From positions 3,937,001 to 4,001,000 of the forward strand of contig JASJOG010000010.1 in the NCBI GenBank assembly GCA_030142905.1: DNA of 64,000 bases, read 5' to 3'. Positions within the stretch are counted from its first letter, which is position 1; every line of letters begins with the position of its first letter. Of this stretch, positions 34,901-49,900 are shown in pieces. The DNA is from Heliopora coerulea. Lineage: Eukaryota; Cnidaria; Anthozoa; Scleralcyonacea; Helioporidae. The position numbers and the translations under genes were made by a program. Below the pieces are notes generated by a model. It was not told the DNA's origin. It did not search any database and saw only the letters and a list, made by a program, of their open reading frames with translations.

Positions 34901-37900
34901 CGTTACTGGTAGAGCAAATAAGTAAATACAAAAGACAAAATTTTGCTGTCGCTACTCTGAGTTTCACGTGCTCAGGCGATCGCCTGAGCGCGTGAAACTC
35001 AGAGTAGCGACAGCAAAATTTTGTCTTTTGTATTTACATATATATATATATATATACATATATATCTATATACATAACTACAGACGGAACCATTTCGGCC
35101 TACTGGGCCTCATCAGTGTAGTGCTGATGAGCAGGATGGAGAAGCCTATATTATATAGGCAACTCAAATGTCCCACACTTGTGGTACATCTAAGCCATGC
35201 CAGAGTGCTCTAACTAGAGACTAGTGAGCGTGTGCAAATTTGCTAGCAGCATGACTCATCCTGTAGAGTGCTCAATATGAACCAAGAGACCATAGAGGCT
35301 ATATATATATATATACACACAGCAATGATGAGTACCACGAAGGTTACAGTGTCAAAAAAAGAGACATTAAAATGCAACAATCCTGTACCTGCACCCAAAA
35401 TTGTAAAATTCAAGAGAAAATAATGAGCTGCTACAGTGGAGGCTTGCTGTAGCATGGTAGTTGGGATCCATAGTGGGGACCATGTTATAGATGAAGTGCT
35501 TTATTTCAAGGTACACCTACTTCCAGAACCTTACTTTATTTTGGGTCCTTGGCAATCCAAATTACATCTCTAATAAAGTGAACTCATGTTTTCTGGTCAT
35601 TCATATTGAAACTGCAAACTTACCACAGATTACACTTTTAAAATATACTTTTTAATCACACAACATTGTAAATAAAACCACTATGTAAATATACTTGTAA
35701 TTATGAATTAGGGGATGAAGAAACTTAAAGTTTGCTCATCTGAAACAAAAAGGAATCACGGAAACAAAGTTTTTGAGGCTGCTTTTCATTTCTTGTAATA
35801 CTCACATTTGGTGCAATGTTGTTTTATTTCACAATGGCAGGAATCATTAACAGTGATCAGCAGTCATCAGGAATTGTCTCCAGTAAACCAGTGACAACAA
35901 CAGAAACTTTAATTTCAGTGTTAAGTAATTGTATTACACTTCAGTGCATAGTTGGTAGGCCATAGGGTAAAAAAAAAAAAAAACCCCAAAAAAAACAAAG
36001 CAAAAAAAAAACCCCAATACAATGCAGTTGTTAAAGGTAAGCTGTAGGTTAAAAAACAAACAAACAAAAAACAAAACCCCAACAAAACAACAGCTTAACT
36101 TTTTTAACTGAAAATCAACTAAATTTTTCAATTGTTCTACTCTAGTACTTGAGAATGAAATGAAAACCAGGTTTAAGTTGTGTCATACTGTGAATTTAGG
36201 GTGATTCTGGGTGAGCTTTAGTTGGTAAACATCACCATTGATAGTTTTCACAAACAAAGCAAAATGAAATTTTGGGGTCCACAGATCAACTGCTGAAAAA
36301 TTTGAATTTTCCATTTACTGCATGCTTAACATTTTGCTGAACTGCTGAATCATGCTGTTTTTCCCTATAAAAACAATTGAAATAACTTATTTGAAGAGTG
36401 TAAGCCATAGACATCACTTTCTACACATTTTGTAAAATTATGATGGTCTAAGTTTATCAGTAATCATTAGCAAGGTCATGTAAAGCAGCTCCCAGCTGGA
36501 ACTTTACTTGGTGTAATTTACCTGGGATCCTTGGTCGTTCTTCAATATCCCATATCCTTCACAGGATTCCAGGTGGGATCCTGACTTACATTTTACCATG
36601 AAGGTCCATGTATTGTAAACAAACTAATTCTACTTAATATTCATGTTTACCTGTCAAGGACCTGATTCTGCTTGAATATATTGTCTGGTATTTGCCAGAA
36701 TAAAATACCAAAATGTGCCTTTGCTCCTCAAGGAGTTAACCAGTAGGGCAGTTAGCCCATTTAGAGGCATACACTCCCATCAGTCTGAATAAAATGAGTT
36801 GGTGTTAGCAGAGTTAATGGGTTTGCCTGATGCATCATATATTCTGTCTTTGACTTTATTTTAAGTTAAATATATATAAGGGGCAGGGCTTATCCCCTTG
36901 ATGAGTAAGGTTGTCTGGCATTAGCTAGGGTAAAATCATGAAGATTACCCTTGCCCCTTCCCCTAATGGGTTAACAATAACTTTAAAAACAGCACTACTC
37001 TGACATTATGGTGTTTACTGTGTAGTATTAGTTATTCCTATTACTTTCTTTGACTGGTTTTAGAGTTGAGAATGGTGTATTAGGAAATGCTCTAAAAGAA
37101 GGTATGGTGGTGGATATTCACTGTATTGGAGAATAATCTAGTCATTTATGTTCATTTTTATTCATGTTTAAGGACCCAATTTATTATTCTTAAAATGCCC
37201 CTCCACTCAATCTAGAGCTTTCCAGCATTACTTTAAAGGTCCCTTGCATACATGGAAAATTTCAGGTCAGCAAATTGAGCTGAATTTTCAAACAGTCAAC
37301 CTGGGCTAAATATTTTGTTGTGTGATTATGATTGGTTCATTCTTTTGAATGTTTTAGTTTATGGTAGCACTTCTTCATTGTCAAATTGATGGATTGAACT
37401 ATGTAGAATAAAATGCATGTACAGTCAAGGTATAAAATTGCACAGATGCTGTTGGAATAAGAAAACAGGTGTTTTGGGGGATGTTTAGCTGTAAATTTTT
37501 CAATTGACTTCATGCACTAAAAATTTCCAATGTAACCCTAACTTTTTAGGACTTGTTCCAAAAAGATGATAGTTCATTTCAAACTCATGAATTAGAAATC
37601 TGACAAAAAGAGTAATAAAAAGGTTTGCTTGCAGGTTTTGTCCATATGTTAGGAAGGTCTAACAAATTTGACTCATGTTTTTCTCTTGAACCACATCCTA
37701 AAAATAAAATAATTATATACTGTAAGAAACATGGCTAATGTGTTTTCTTTAACCAGATTAAAAATATACATTTTCATGCAGTAGTTTTCATTAACTTTTA
37801 AACCTGGTGACAACATTATCTTGCAGTTTTAGTGGTAAAACTTGACCTGCATTAATGATTTCCTTTGAATTATTTCAGTTCCAGTAGATGAGTCTGACAG

Positions 37901-40900
37901 TGATGAAGAAACCAAATTAAACACAGGTGAATAAGATTAGCTCTTGTGAAATGTTCATTTGTATGGTGAGAGGCTTTTCAAGCTTTTGATGTAAATAGAG
38001 CCAAACTGAATCAAACTTTTAAGCTAGTGTTTACAAAGGAGTTAATCATGTTCATTGAATTTCATTGACTACACAGTTTCTATACCTTGCAGTAAATTTT
38101 AGGTTTCTAAGGGCCATATTTAATTTCTGGAGAAGTTACTGTTAGTGTAGTTCCATCATCTTCCACATTTTTTATTAGTATAAATTAGAGAAAGCTGTTC
38201 AAACAGAAAAGGGTTAATCTTCTGAAGGATATAGGATTTGGTGTTATTTTGTGAACTAGGTATTTTTGTAATCTTTATACTATGTGCAAATGCAGCTTTT
38301 ACTCCTTGAAACAATGTTAATCTTGTCCTCATCAATCCAGAAAACAGTCCTTGTATATTTTGGTGGTTTTGCCTTACATTTTGCCTTAATCATTGGAATA
38401 TCTGCTGAAATCACAGGCCTGGAATAGTAGATCAAATACACCTTTCTTTGGGAAGGTACCTGTCCCCAATTTTTGTTAAAAGCAATGGAATGTTAAATGG
38501 GCATTTTATTGTAAACCATATAAAACTATATATTTGTGAAAGTGCATTTCTAGAACACCAGCTGTTAAGTATTATAGTTGCACTGCACATAACCTGAGCT
38601 AGCCTAAGCTACATTTGTACATTCATGAGGTAAAGTAACATGTGTGAGCATCACCTGATTTGAGTTGTCAGGTACCATGACACTTTGTGTGTATGATTGT
38701 TACTATGGTACTGGTAATTAGCTGGATTATGGTATGTCACTATGATGCAGTTTTGTCAGAAATTTTGTTGCCATGATGACTCAATGTAAAGTTTAGAAAA
38801 TTTAAACAGCAATCAGTTTTAAACTAAGGGGGATATTAGTTGTCTAGATCACAGCATCACAGACAAGTCATTGAGCAACAAGTGAGAAAATTGGGATGAA
38901 ATATGGGCCACAATGCAGTTTGGCAGGTACAGACAAATGGCTGACCTTTTAGGTTTAGGGTTTGGGTTTTGAATTGGGTTTGGGTTAGACCCCCTAAGGG
39001 TTAGGACTGAGTTATGATTTTGGTTTTGGTTATGGTTTTAGTTAGGGTTTGGATTAGGTGGAAGATTAGGCAATAGGTTTTGGTTTATATGATTAGAATT
39101 TAGTGAGTTGAGCCAGCAATGACCAATTCCCCTTTGTACACCTGCTAAATGCAACTACTGGACTACAACTACCTAATAAGGGGAACTGGCTATTGCCCAT
39201 TTCATTCAGGCACACCTACTGAACTGCATTTGACATTAAATCTGCAGAATTTCTACAAAGTTATGGTGTTATAAAGCTGGTAGGATACATGTAGTCAGTT
39301 TCTAAGAAATCTTGTATTCTTTAAGTTCAGACTGCGTGCACAAGAAAACAAAAAATCTGGAGAAATTTGCTTTTTTCGGAAGGGTAACTTCCTTCCCATA
39401 AAGTATAATTTTCTGTTCAATGATTGTGGCTGAGACCACCATAAGTTGCCTTGGAAGACAATCCCACTGACTTGCACAATCTTATGCACAATAAGCTGTT
39501 TCAACAGGTGCGTGGTTTTTTCCAGTAAATAATCTCCTGGGAAGTGTTCTTTCTCGTGTTTCTCGTTATTATCTTTTTGTTACCAAAACTATCAAGAGCT
39601 TATGAGAAATTCAAACCACCGTAGAAGTTCTGATTCTTCTCTATAATCTGCAGCCTACCATTGCCAATTAAGGAACACTCATTGATAATCGTGAAGAAAT
39701 GTCTACTACTCTGGTGATATAATATACGTGTACTAATTATGTTCTTGCAGTTGGTCCAAAAATCAAAGACATACCCTTAGAAGAAAAGGAAGCACTGAAA
39801 GAGAGAGTGCAAAGTGCAATGGAAAAGAAAGAAACATCAGACAAAGGTGTTTGACATAACAGCGTGTGTCACAGATTATTTATGCGCCATGCATAGTCTG
39901 TGCGTGTGGGCATTACTATACCTTGTTATGCCAATGTACTTAGTGACGCTTGCAATCAAAGATTGCTGCAGAATCCTACATAAAATTTTAAATTCATGCG
40001 TAATATTAAAAATTCAAGTGATGGGACAACCACATAACCATGCTGCTGAACATTTATTTTCTCTGTAGTTTTAGCTCTTAATTTTCTGACCAGCTCTAAT
40101 GAGATACAGTATGTTCATAGCGTCGAATTTGTCGGAGAAAAATGATTGCATTTTTCGAAAAATAAAGGTTTTTAAAAGATTTTTCTAGTTGTCTGTCGCA
40201 ATTTTTTTTTTCACATGTGCCTTTTTCCACTTTTCGACAATGATATACTAACTGCAAATTTTATTTTTTTTATTTCGGTGTCGATAGTAGGTGATGTTTA
40301 AAAAAGTTTTTCAATATTGAACCGTCTTCAGAGTTTTTAAGATTATACAAAGTGTCAGATTGGCTTTGAGGCTTTGAATATTAAATATCAAAAGTTTAAT
40401 TGTATAACCGTTTGATAATTTGCGATAAATGTGTGGTTAGGCAATTTGGTTTCTCATTCTCTAATCTGGATTATGAGCGTTTGATTTAAACATACTGCAT
40501 TAAATAAGTGTAAACGAATCTAAACAGAAATACTGCCATATTCAGCTTTTCCTGTAATGCTTTACTTTCGTCCCCAGGAGAGGAAAGTGACGAAGCAAAA
40601 ACTAAGGAAGAAAAAGAAGCAAGTGGGAGTGGTGAAAATAAAGACTCATTAGCAGACGTTAAAGAAGCGGAAAAGGAATGCAGTGAGGAAAAAGATGCTG
40701 TTGATGAAAGTAAGAGCGTTGCTGAAGGTGAAGGGGCTGAAGATGAAACGGCAGGAGCAAAAGAAGGGGAAAGTGCGGAAAGAGAAAATAAAGATGGGGA
40801 TGAAGATGAGGTACTTCAAATAACTGTACTAGTTTTTAGTCCATATAAATGCTTGTTTCTCAACACATGAAAGTGTTTAAGAACTGCCGTAATTATTGGG

Positions 40901-43900
40901 TGCAGAACCTAAAACCAGCCGACAACTTTAAGAAGTATAAAACGAAGCAAAATCCTAATAAACGCGACATCTTGAAAGACCGAAGATATAGGTTATTAAC
41001 TAGACTAAATGTTGAACATTTCAACATTAGGCTTGTTTATAATCTATGTCTTGGGTTTTTTCAAGATGTCGCTTTTACTCGGATTTTGCTTCGTTTTACT
41101 GCGTGCAGCATACCGTATCACATTCTGAGGTGCCTTTTTGCAGCTGGTGTAGTGAAAAAAGGACGGAAGGTCAAATCACTCGGCGATTAGATAACGTAAG
41201 AATAATTTATCCCGGACTTTAAAACTAAGGTGACTGCGGGAGCTCTGATATACTTTACTGTAGGGTACATTGCCGTTTATTGCTGTCTACATATCTCTTT
41301 ACCAACAGAAAATAAGACTTGTGCTTGAATTTTGGTGTTTGTTTACCGTTAACAATTCGAGATCGGTTGATGTTTTCTTTAACTGTACCTGCTTCGTTTG
41401 AGGTGCAGTACGCCAATCCATCATTGTACAGCTTTACAATTGTTAGCAACTGTTCTGTGAATTTTCAGTTTTGAAGGACTTAATCACTGTACTTGATTTA
41501 ATGTGAAATCATCTGGAATGCTTCATCAAGTGCACTTCTAGAGCATTTAAATTGTTCTAACTTCTAACCTTCCAGGGTGAGCATGTTCCCGGATTTGTAA
41601 CAACTTTAACACCTTTCGGCTCTAGTTCTATTGGACACCTTTTTTCTTTTAGTGGTCTTTATTCAAGTAACATTGAAAGCTCTGATTATCTGAGTTATTT
41701 TGGCTTTGTCTAATTACCAGTATTTAATCATCACAATTACTCAAAATGGCCATAGCAATCAAAAGTATGTCTCCTTTCGTTGTTTTGCTTGCCAGACGGG
41801 CTTGGGTGGAGAACACAGGAAATTCGTCCTAGGGCTCATTTACGTGATACAGTTGTCGTATACGATTGTTCGTCCTGAAGTCTATAGTTTTATCTCAAAG
41901 CCACACTTGGTGCTTTCGATTAGTTGTCTAAAGTGGCAATACGTCTGTAAGGCTCCTGTAATTTAATCGGATACGTCAGAATGATCAATCGTATACGACA
42001 ATCCTATCGTGTAAATGGGTCCTTACAGTTTCCTTTCTTAAAGTTTCTTTGGTAAGCGTATTTTTTGGATGTGCTGAGAGTAGGTTCGTGCAGCGAGAGT
42101 TTCTATTCAAAGCGAATATTTGGAACCCAGGAAAATCGGTACGTGTTTGTGAAGGTTGATCTTCTGAGTTGGAGTACTGTTGAGAAAGACTGTTTGTAGT
42201 GCTTATGACTAACGTTTGGACAGCCTCAGCGGTAGTCATCTTCAGGCTTGTTGTCATGACCGGGGCGCCGCTGATACCGTCGAAACGTTAGTCACAACAG
42301 ACATCACAAACGGTCTTTCTGGAGACTGCTTCAACCTGGACGATCAACTTTCATCAACACGAGCAGATTCCACGAAGGGCAGAGGTCTGATGGTAGTATC
42401 CAGGCACCGTCGAGGCGATTTTGATCATTTCGAGTGAAGTAGATCTACGTGGCTTTGGGAAATGAAGGCAAAAAGCTGTCACTAAAAGGATACATATAAG
42501 AGTGAAGGCGCGACCCCCGCCCTTGCCCCTGCATTCTGTTGAAATTATAGCCATAGGTTATCAGATACTTCCTTGGCATTGACTTTTTGTTATTGCTATT
42601 ACTTTCCATAAAATTTTCTCAAGTTCTGTTTAGTGTATAAAGGTTGACATTAGATGGCCTGCCGATTATTTTCGACATTGGTACGACCAAGGTCGCACAA
42701 GTCGTACCTGCTCTGCTGCTCTTGATTATAAGGAATGGATGAAATGGGTACAAAATTGACCTTATTCTAGACTGACAGCATTTAAATCCTTTAATGTAGA
42801 AATGAACCCTGAACAAAATTTTTTGCAACAAATCTGACCATTAACTGCTAATTGACAGGACAAAGCTCTCCGAAGATGTTGGTTGAGCTTTCGTTGAGAA
42901 CATTACAACGTTAATGACCAGTCTCGTACGGTACAATTCTTGAACAAATTGTACTGTGTTCAGATTACTCAAAGGTTTGCTGAAGACGTCATCTTTGTTG
43001 GGTTTGTTGTGTTTATGAGATGTACGTAGCGCTTCACTACTTGTGAACGTTTGGTTTTTACTCACAACATTCCTTACTTATCAATTTTAGGCAATGGATG
43101 GTGATGGAGTGCCTACAATACAGCTAGCCTGGGAAATGCTTGAGCTGGCAAGGATAATATTTAAAAGGTTTACGTTTTTTCGGATATTTTATTACCAGTG
43201 TATAATTTTTATTTTTTGGTTTTTATGTTGACATTTAAAGAACAAAAAAGAATAGTTACAGGGTCCAATTTACTAGTGTAAGAAAAGAACAAATGTTAGC
43301 AGTGGTTAAAGATAATATAGTTTTCGAGTTAGCTAACCCCACAAGGAAAGTACACTTGGTAAGACGCCAGTATTAACTCAATTTCAATTGTGGTAGAGGT
43401 TACACTGTTTTATTAATAAACATTGTCAAACGAGTTAAGTTTTTTTGAAACAGATATTGGCAAAGTTATTATTAAGCCATTTAAATGAAATATTTCAATC
43501 ATGCGACGAAAATGGATTGAAGAAGGAATTATTTGATGGTAACCAAACTCACAAAGTCTACATCTAGTGATCAATGTTTGTATTTATTTTTTAGAATGAA
43601 TAATCAGGATAGCCAACTAAAACTAGCTCAAACACATTCGATGTTGGGAGAAATTAACATGGAGCAAGGTATTTTTGTATGTATTTAAGTATAGATTTAA
43701 GCACAAAGCAAATTTTAGTTAATAAAATTCTTCAGTAAGTGAAGCAAAGGAAGCACTGTCGACCCTTTCAGGCTAGTTTTTGTCCTACTTCATTGACTGT
43801 CATCATCGATGTTTGGTTTCTAAAAGATCGGAATCATTCCCAGTGATCGGCGATCGTCAGTGATCATCCAGGGTAGTTAGAAGGTGAAACTTCAAAATCG

Positions 43901-46900
43901 AGTGCTTAATTTTGAACGTGCAACGTTATCCGCTAATGGTAGCTACTCGAATAATTGAAAAGTTGAAAACTTTACTCGATGCTCAATGTTGTCGGACGTA
44001 TCTTTACAAGAGCACAGATGCATGCTATCTGTTTGTTTGTTTTTTTTTTGTTTGTTTGTTTTCAAATATAGCACTCAAGCTAAATGTTTATAAAGACTGC
44101 GTGAGTCAAGTCGTATGAGCTATTTCGTTCAGATTATAATAAACAAATGGCCCTCATAACAGAAGATGTCATAAAAAGTGTAAAATAAAAACAGTGTGTA
44201 GATTGAGAGCAGTAACGCGTGGTTTTTGCGGTCCGAACGTGAAAACTGTCCTCAGTAAAAAAATAAGCAAACAACAGTGTCTTCAATGAAGCAACTGATT
44301 AGCTCGTTTGCAACATCGACACTATTTCACTATTTTGTGCATGCTTAGATTTAACTTGTTCACGTTCTTTTTACCCTCGCCAAAAGTGCGAAGCGTCCTC
44401 CAAAATCAGAAGGATCTCGGACGAACGGTGCAGCCAGGACTTCCCAGTGCGCACGCGTTAAAACACGACTTAAAGCTGGCAAAAGTTGCGTTGTATTTGT
44501 GTACTTGCTTTCTGCATAAATTTTCCATTTATATCACGAATCCCTTGAATTTGACTGGCTATTGTACCATTTGCTATCCACTGATGGTAAATAAATAATT
44601 ATTTCGTTTGCAGTCAGACACACTGAAGTGGTGGAGAATGTTCCAACCTATTCAAATCTCTGATGAGATCAGGAACCATTGGGAAACTCGTTTGTTTAAA
44701 TCTTGCGGAGATAGCTTATAGTTGTAAACTGGGCTGTTTTCACGTTAGTCAAAATCGATATGATCCCCTGTGGTTGAAGTGGTGTACCGGTAATCGTTTT
44801 GCAGTGAATTACGGTTTAACAGAACAATGAAAAGTAACCAAGAGCGCTGATTTCGTTTTGGGCCTTGAATCCCGCATTCCCTAATATGCATACAAAGTGA
44901 GTTTGGCATCGCTCTAGGTATTCATGTCACTATAGCAGTCTACATGAGGCTACCTCGGTATCGGCTGAACAACTGGTTTAATTTGTGAAAATGTACTTAA
45001 ACTTATATGTAATAATCATAACAGAGTTGTGTGAGGTATTAATTGGCTTACATGGTCTACGACATTCGTCTCCAGCTTTTTTTTCCAGTTTGACAGTACA
45101 TTTACACTTTAAAATTTGACTATACTTGTTCACGTATTACTTAGCTCCCCCTCTTTATGTTCTAATCTTAGTCTATACTGGCTTGCCTTTGCAACTTTTT
45201 CCAGTGATATACTCTAAACGTTTGCCTTAGGTCAACGTGTTTTTAATAGTCTGTAATATTATTATATTAAATGGTACATTTACCTCTTGTTTGTTGTATT
45301 TTCAATAGAGCAGTTCACAGATGCCATCAGTGAATTGACAAAATGTTTGAGTATACAGAAGGCATTGTTGCAACCCGATGATCGACTTTTGGCAGAGACG
45401 TATCCTTTTCCCCTAACCTCTGTAATGACCAGGCTATCCAAAAAGTAGTGGGTCCTCCCTTGCTTATGTCTGACGACAGTGTATTTATTCATTTACTTTC
45501 CAGCACATGCTGGTGTTGTGCAGGTTCGTGAACGGGTCTAACCATGGAAACATGCAAAGCAAACCAACAGTTGACATATTTTTTGCATCTTTATAGTTTG
45601 AATGCACAAGGTGAAATTCTTTATAAAAGTATATCGGGTATACCTGCAGTTTTCTATTTGCGCTGACAATGAAATTCGGTTCTTGCTGCATTGCGTGACG
45701 TTAGAAAAATTGCGGTGTCAACCATTGATGGAACACGTAATAACCATAAAAACATTTTGTTTCAGGAACTGGTCCAAATCATAGATTTTTGAGCCGATGA
45801 ATGTTGTAGTGACTGAAAATTGTTTCACTGCCCATTAGAATGCATGTTACACAAAGCAACCATTCACAAGACGTACGTCGGAGACGTATTTTGGATGTGC
45901 ATCGAAACTTAGCTTTTATTAGTGAAGTAGCAAAGGCTTTTACAATGTGTTTGGTTAAAGAGGTACCTCATTGCGTCTTTATATCTCATTGCAATTTGGT
46001 TCATAGATTGTCATTGTTTCGTCTATCCTTCGGCTATCTATAGTCGAACATGCTACGACTTAGGTAGCTAGTATTAAAAATGTAAGCAGTGTCATCATAC
46101 ATTACATGAGTATATAAAAATAGAATACTGCGTAGACTGTGTTAAATAAGGTAAAAAAGTTTAGAGGTTGGTACCTGCCGTGACTAATCTCAAAGAATTC
46201 CAACGTTTTGAGCAAAAGACCTTCGTCAGAGAAAGAAACGTGTTCTGAAATAGGAATAGGAACTAGACTAGGTTTCATACGAAAAAAAAAGCAAACAAAT
46301 CAGCGACTACGTAACGTTTCCTATTTCAGCAAATGACTTCCTTGTTATCTAGTTGTTGACTTGTTTGTTTTTTTTCTCATATTTCATTGATTAACTTTTT
46401 ATCACATGACTCCTTTTCGTATGAAACCTCGTCTAGTTGCTACTCCTATTTCAGAAAACGTTTCGTTTTCTGACGAAGGACCTTTGCTCGAGACGTTCGA
46501 ATTCGTTGAGATCAGTCATGGCAGTTACCAACCTTTAAACATTTTACCTTATATCAGTATGGTCTCATCAGTTGGACTGGATACCGGAAAGCCGAGTGAA
46601 ACGACCCAGAAAGAACAAGAGCGAAAGCCTTTTGACGCCGGGAGCGGCATTCGTTGCACCAAGCAACGTTGATCCTTTTACATGTTTTCAATAATAAGTC
46701 CTGTTTGTACACTGGGCCCAGTTTGTCAAGAAAAATTGAGATTTTATTTAACAGATTTTGGGTGCACAAAATACAAAAAGTTTTTAGGTTGTCAAATCTT
46801 GACTAGATCATTCAACCAAAATAAACAAAACTAAAGTAACAGTACGACTTGTACTGTGGATAAACGCTAATAGGGCTTTGAACAACTGGCCCCTGGTGCG

Positions 46901-49900
46901 TTTGATGACTGTACGTTGTTCCATCCTTTACCGAACGCTAGGTATTACAACTTAGGTCTAGCCTACGGCTTATCGCTAAATTACGAAGAGTCTGCTAAAC
47001 ATTACAGCAGTGCAAGCGAGGTGCTTGAGTTAAGGATAAAAAACATCAAAGATCGAATGGAAAAAGAGGAGCAACAAGATAAAGGAAAAGGAAAGGCGTC
47101 CGACAACGATCCTTACGTGAAAGACAGGAAGGAACTAGCTGAGCTGGAAGAATTACTCCCAGAAATCAAAGATAAGGTGAGGTACATGAGAAGTCAGTGT
47201 CACCCCCCTTGCAAGGCGTAGAATTACATATTACGATAAATATTGCCCACTACGTCTTTATAAAAGCACGTTAGGCTCGATAGCAATACGGATTTCTATC
47301 TCACAGTATTCTACTAAAGATTTTGGGAAATTCCTCAGCGATAATCAGTTCTCAACCTGCGAAGAAATCATTATTTATCCTTCATCTTTGTACATTTCTG
47401 TGCGCTATACAAGCTCACACACTTCCAACCCTGGAGGTAATTCTCAACCGTCTCCTGTAAAGATGCAATCTTCCCAGACTAGAAATACGAATACTCAACC
47501 ACCTCTCGTCCACCATTGTGCCATATCTCTTGAGAATACGAAGTTGAGGGTTTGTAAAGGTCAAAGACCAGTCGCCGTTATTATAACTAGAAACTGAAAA
47601 CGTAAATATCCCCAACTCTCGTATCACGACAATCAACTTGAGAAAACAAGAGAAGAGCGTGTGATGAAGGAAAAAAATTAAACATTAAGTTCTGTTGATG
47701 TGAATTTTTGAAATGAGTTTTTGCTTCATGCATGACTGTTGTAAAGAAAAACAAGAAAAAAATTAAGAACATTCTTAGATTAGATATTTATTATAAGAAC
47801 TTACACGAAGGCAATGTTATGTGAAGAAGCCAATGCTGCATGTGGAAATTGAACCTGGAACTTTAAAATTTAGCAAATAAACATTGCAGCGCCATTTACC
47901 AGTCGGGCACTGTCACATTTCACCTAATCTTATTTTTCTATTATATGTCTGAGCACGCTATCCAGTCTCTACGCAATATGATGCATGCTGATTGGCTGCC
48001 TAGCTGTGCAATAGTAAGTTTTCCTTACGGACTGGCAAGTTTTGGCGGAAAAATTTCCGAATTGATATGAACACAATCCATATTCAGAAACGTTTTACAA
48101 AAGATTTACAAGAACAAACCACCAAAAAAGAAGTTAAATTTTCTCACCAGTTACTGAAATCAGGATACTAGTTGAATTGATACAAAAAGACGCGAAGTGA
48201 CGTGTAAAAACAAGCAATTAAACCTACGCCGCTCATTCGCGAACTAAAAAATTTGTGCTTTGAGTGTTTTTTATCATGTCTTGAACCAGAAAAAGTCCGC
48301 TTTCGCAATGTTTTCGTAAAAAATTCGTTAAAAGCAGTGAAGGAAGAAACGAACCAAAAGCCGTATAATAAATTTCATATTAACCTCCTTTGTTCGGTGT
48401 TTACAGGAAAGTATTTGCCCTCGGTTTTTTCTGCACAGATCTTGCTCTTTCGTCGCTAGGTCAGAACGTAAGCTTCAGGCAAATACTTTCCTGTGCAGAC
48501 TTCACACTCGGTTAATAAGTAATCAGTATTAATAGTGTTGGTCATCATCACGTTTGCGTTGTAACTTCATCTTTCCTAATTTTGATGCTCGAAACAAAAA
48601 CTTTTAATAATAGCCCTGAATGGCTTAAGAAATATGAACAAATCTATCATACTTGAATTGTGTGCCGTGGTCAAATCTTCCATTAGCTGAGCTTTTTCGT
48701 ATGCAATTTCACAGTAACACCACTCGGAAGTAGATTTTGTGTAAATAAGTCCACGAATACTTATATCCAAAGAGATTTTTGGGGAGATTTTTCGTGGCTG
48801 ATCTATATTGTCAAAGCTTTTTAGCAGATTTTTAATCCAATTATAAATTTTAGGGGTCCCTAGGACTCACACTGATAATTTCAAGGTTCCCATTTCATTA
48901 GCTGGGGGTCCCAAATATTGAGATACAACTTTTGTTAAAGTTGCCTTCATTTTTGGGTATTTGTTACCGCACGAAATCTATGCCAAAACAAAACTAACTG
49001 GAAAATAAACAACTTACAATTAATTTGATGTTATTCGACTTCTTAAATTTCTGCCAGTGATTAACTCAAAGATGCAGGAAAAATATTAAGGTTTATCATT
49101 GACAAATAACTCAGACATACAATACTGGACACTTTATTCAAACATGATTTTGTCCAACAATGTAAAATGACATGACAAGTTAAAAGTTAAAAATGTTTTT
49201 CCCTTTACAACACAGGTGAGACCAGTAAAATGTTTACTTTATGATAAAATATATTTGAATTAAAGAATTCGTCAATAAAACAGAATTGATCTGGGGAAAC
49301 TGTCTTCGAATCTCCGATAACTTCAAATTGATATCTTCGAATCAGGGCCATTTTTGTTCATACCAGGCCGCAGTATTTTTCTTGTCGGCGTGATGAGCTA
49401 TCCGTTATTGTGTAGGCTTAGCCTTAGGCTGCGTTTACACTATACCAGATTGCTTTCATTTGCGACGCGGAAAAATGTACCGGATAGGCCTTACGTGTAC
49501 ACTTGGAACGCTATTTTCAGAGCAATTTTTGGAACAGAGCGATATTGTTTCACTGCGCTCTTGAACATCTCGGGGCTCTTTGACTCTTCGATTGTATTCA
49601 ACATGCGAAGTCACGCGAACGATTGTGTCATCATTGCTGGATTATTGCAAACAATTCTAGGATACATAGTACAATCACAGGCGAGCTGGAGGAGAGAGCT
49701 GTTGCAGGTGCAAATCTTTTTGAGATGGATTATATTCTGCCTATTCAGGTCCGGTGGTTGCATCATACTGATCACTTTTAAAAACTATACAGAACCGTCC
49801 TGTTTATACCTTACTCGAGAACTTTTTGCACCGGCAGAAAAAGCTATTTAGTATAGTGTAAAGTGTAAACCTAACCTAACCTAAGAAAGAGGGTTAGAAT

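Noticed and set aside
49354..49851. 165-codon ORF
   Set aside because: Spans a TIR MITE, no recognised domain, non-ATG-like start context; likely chance.
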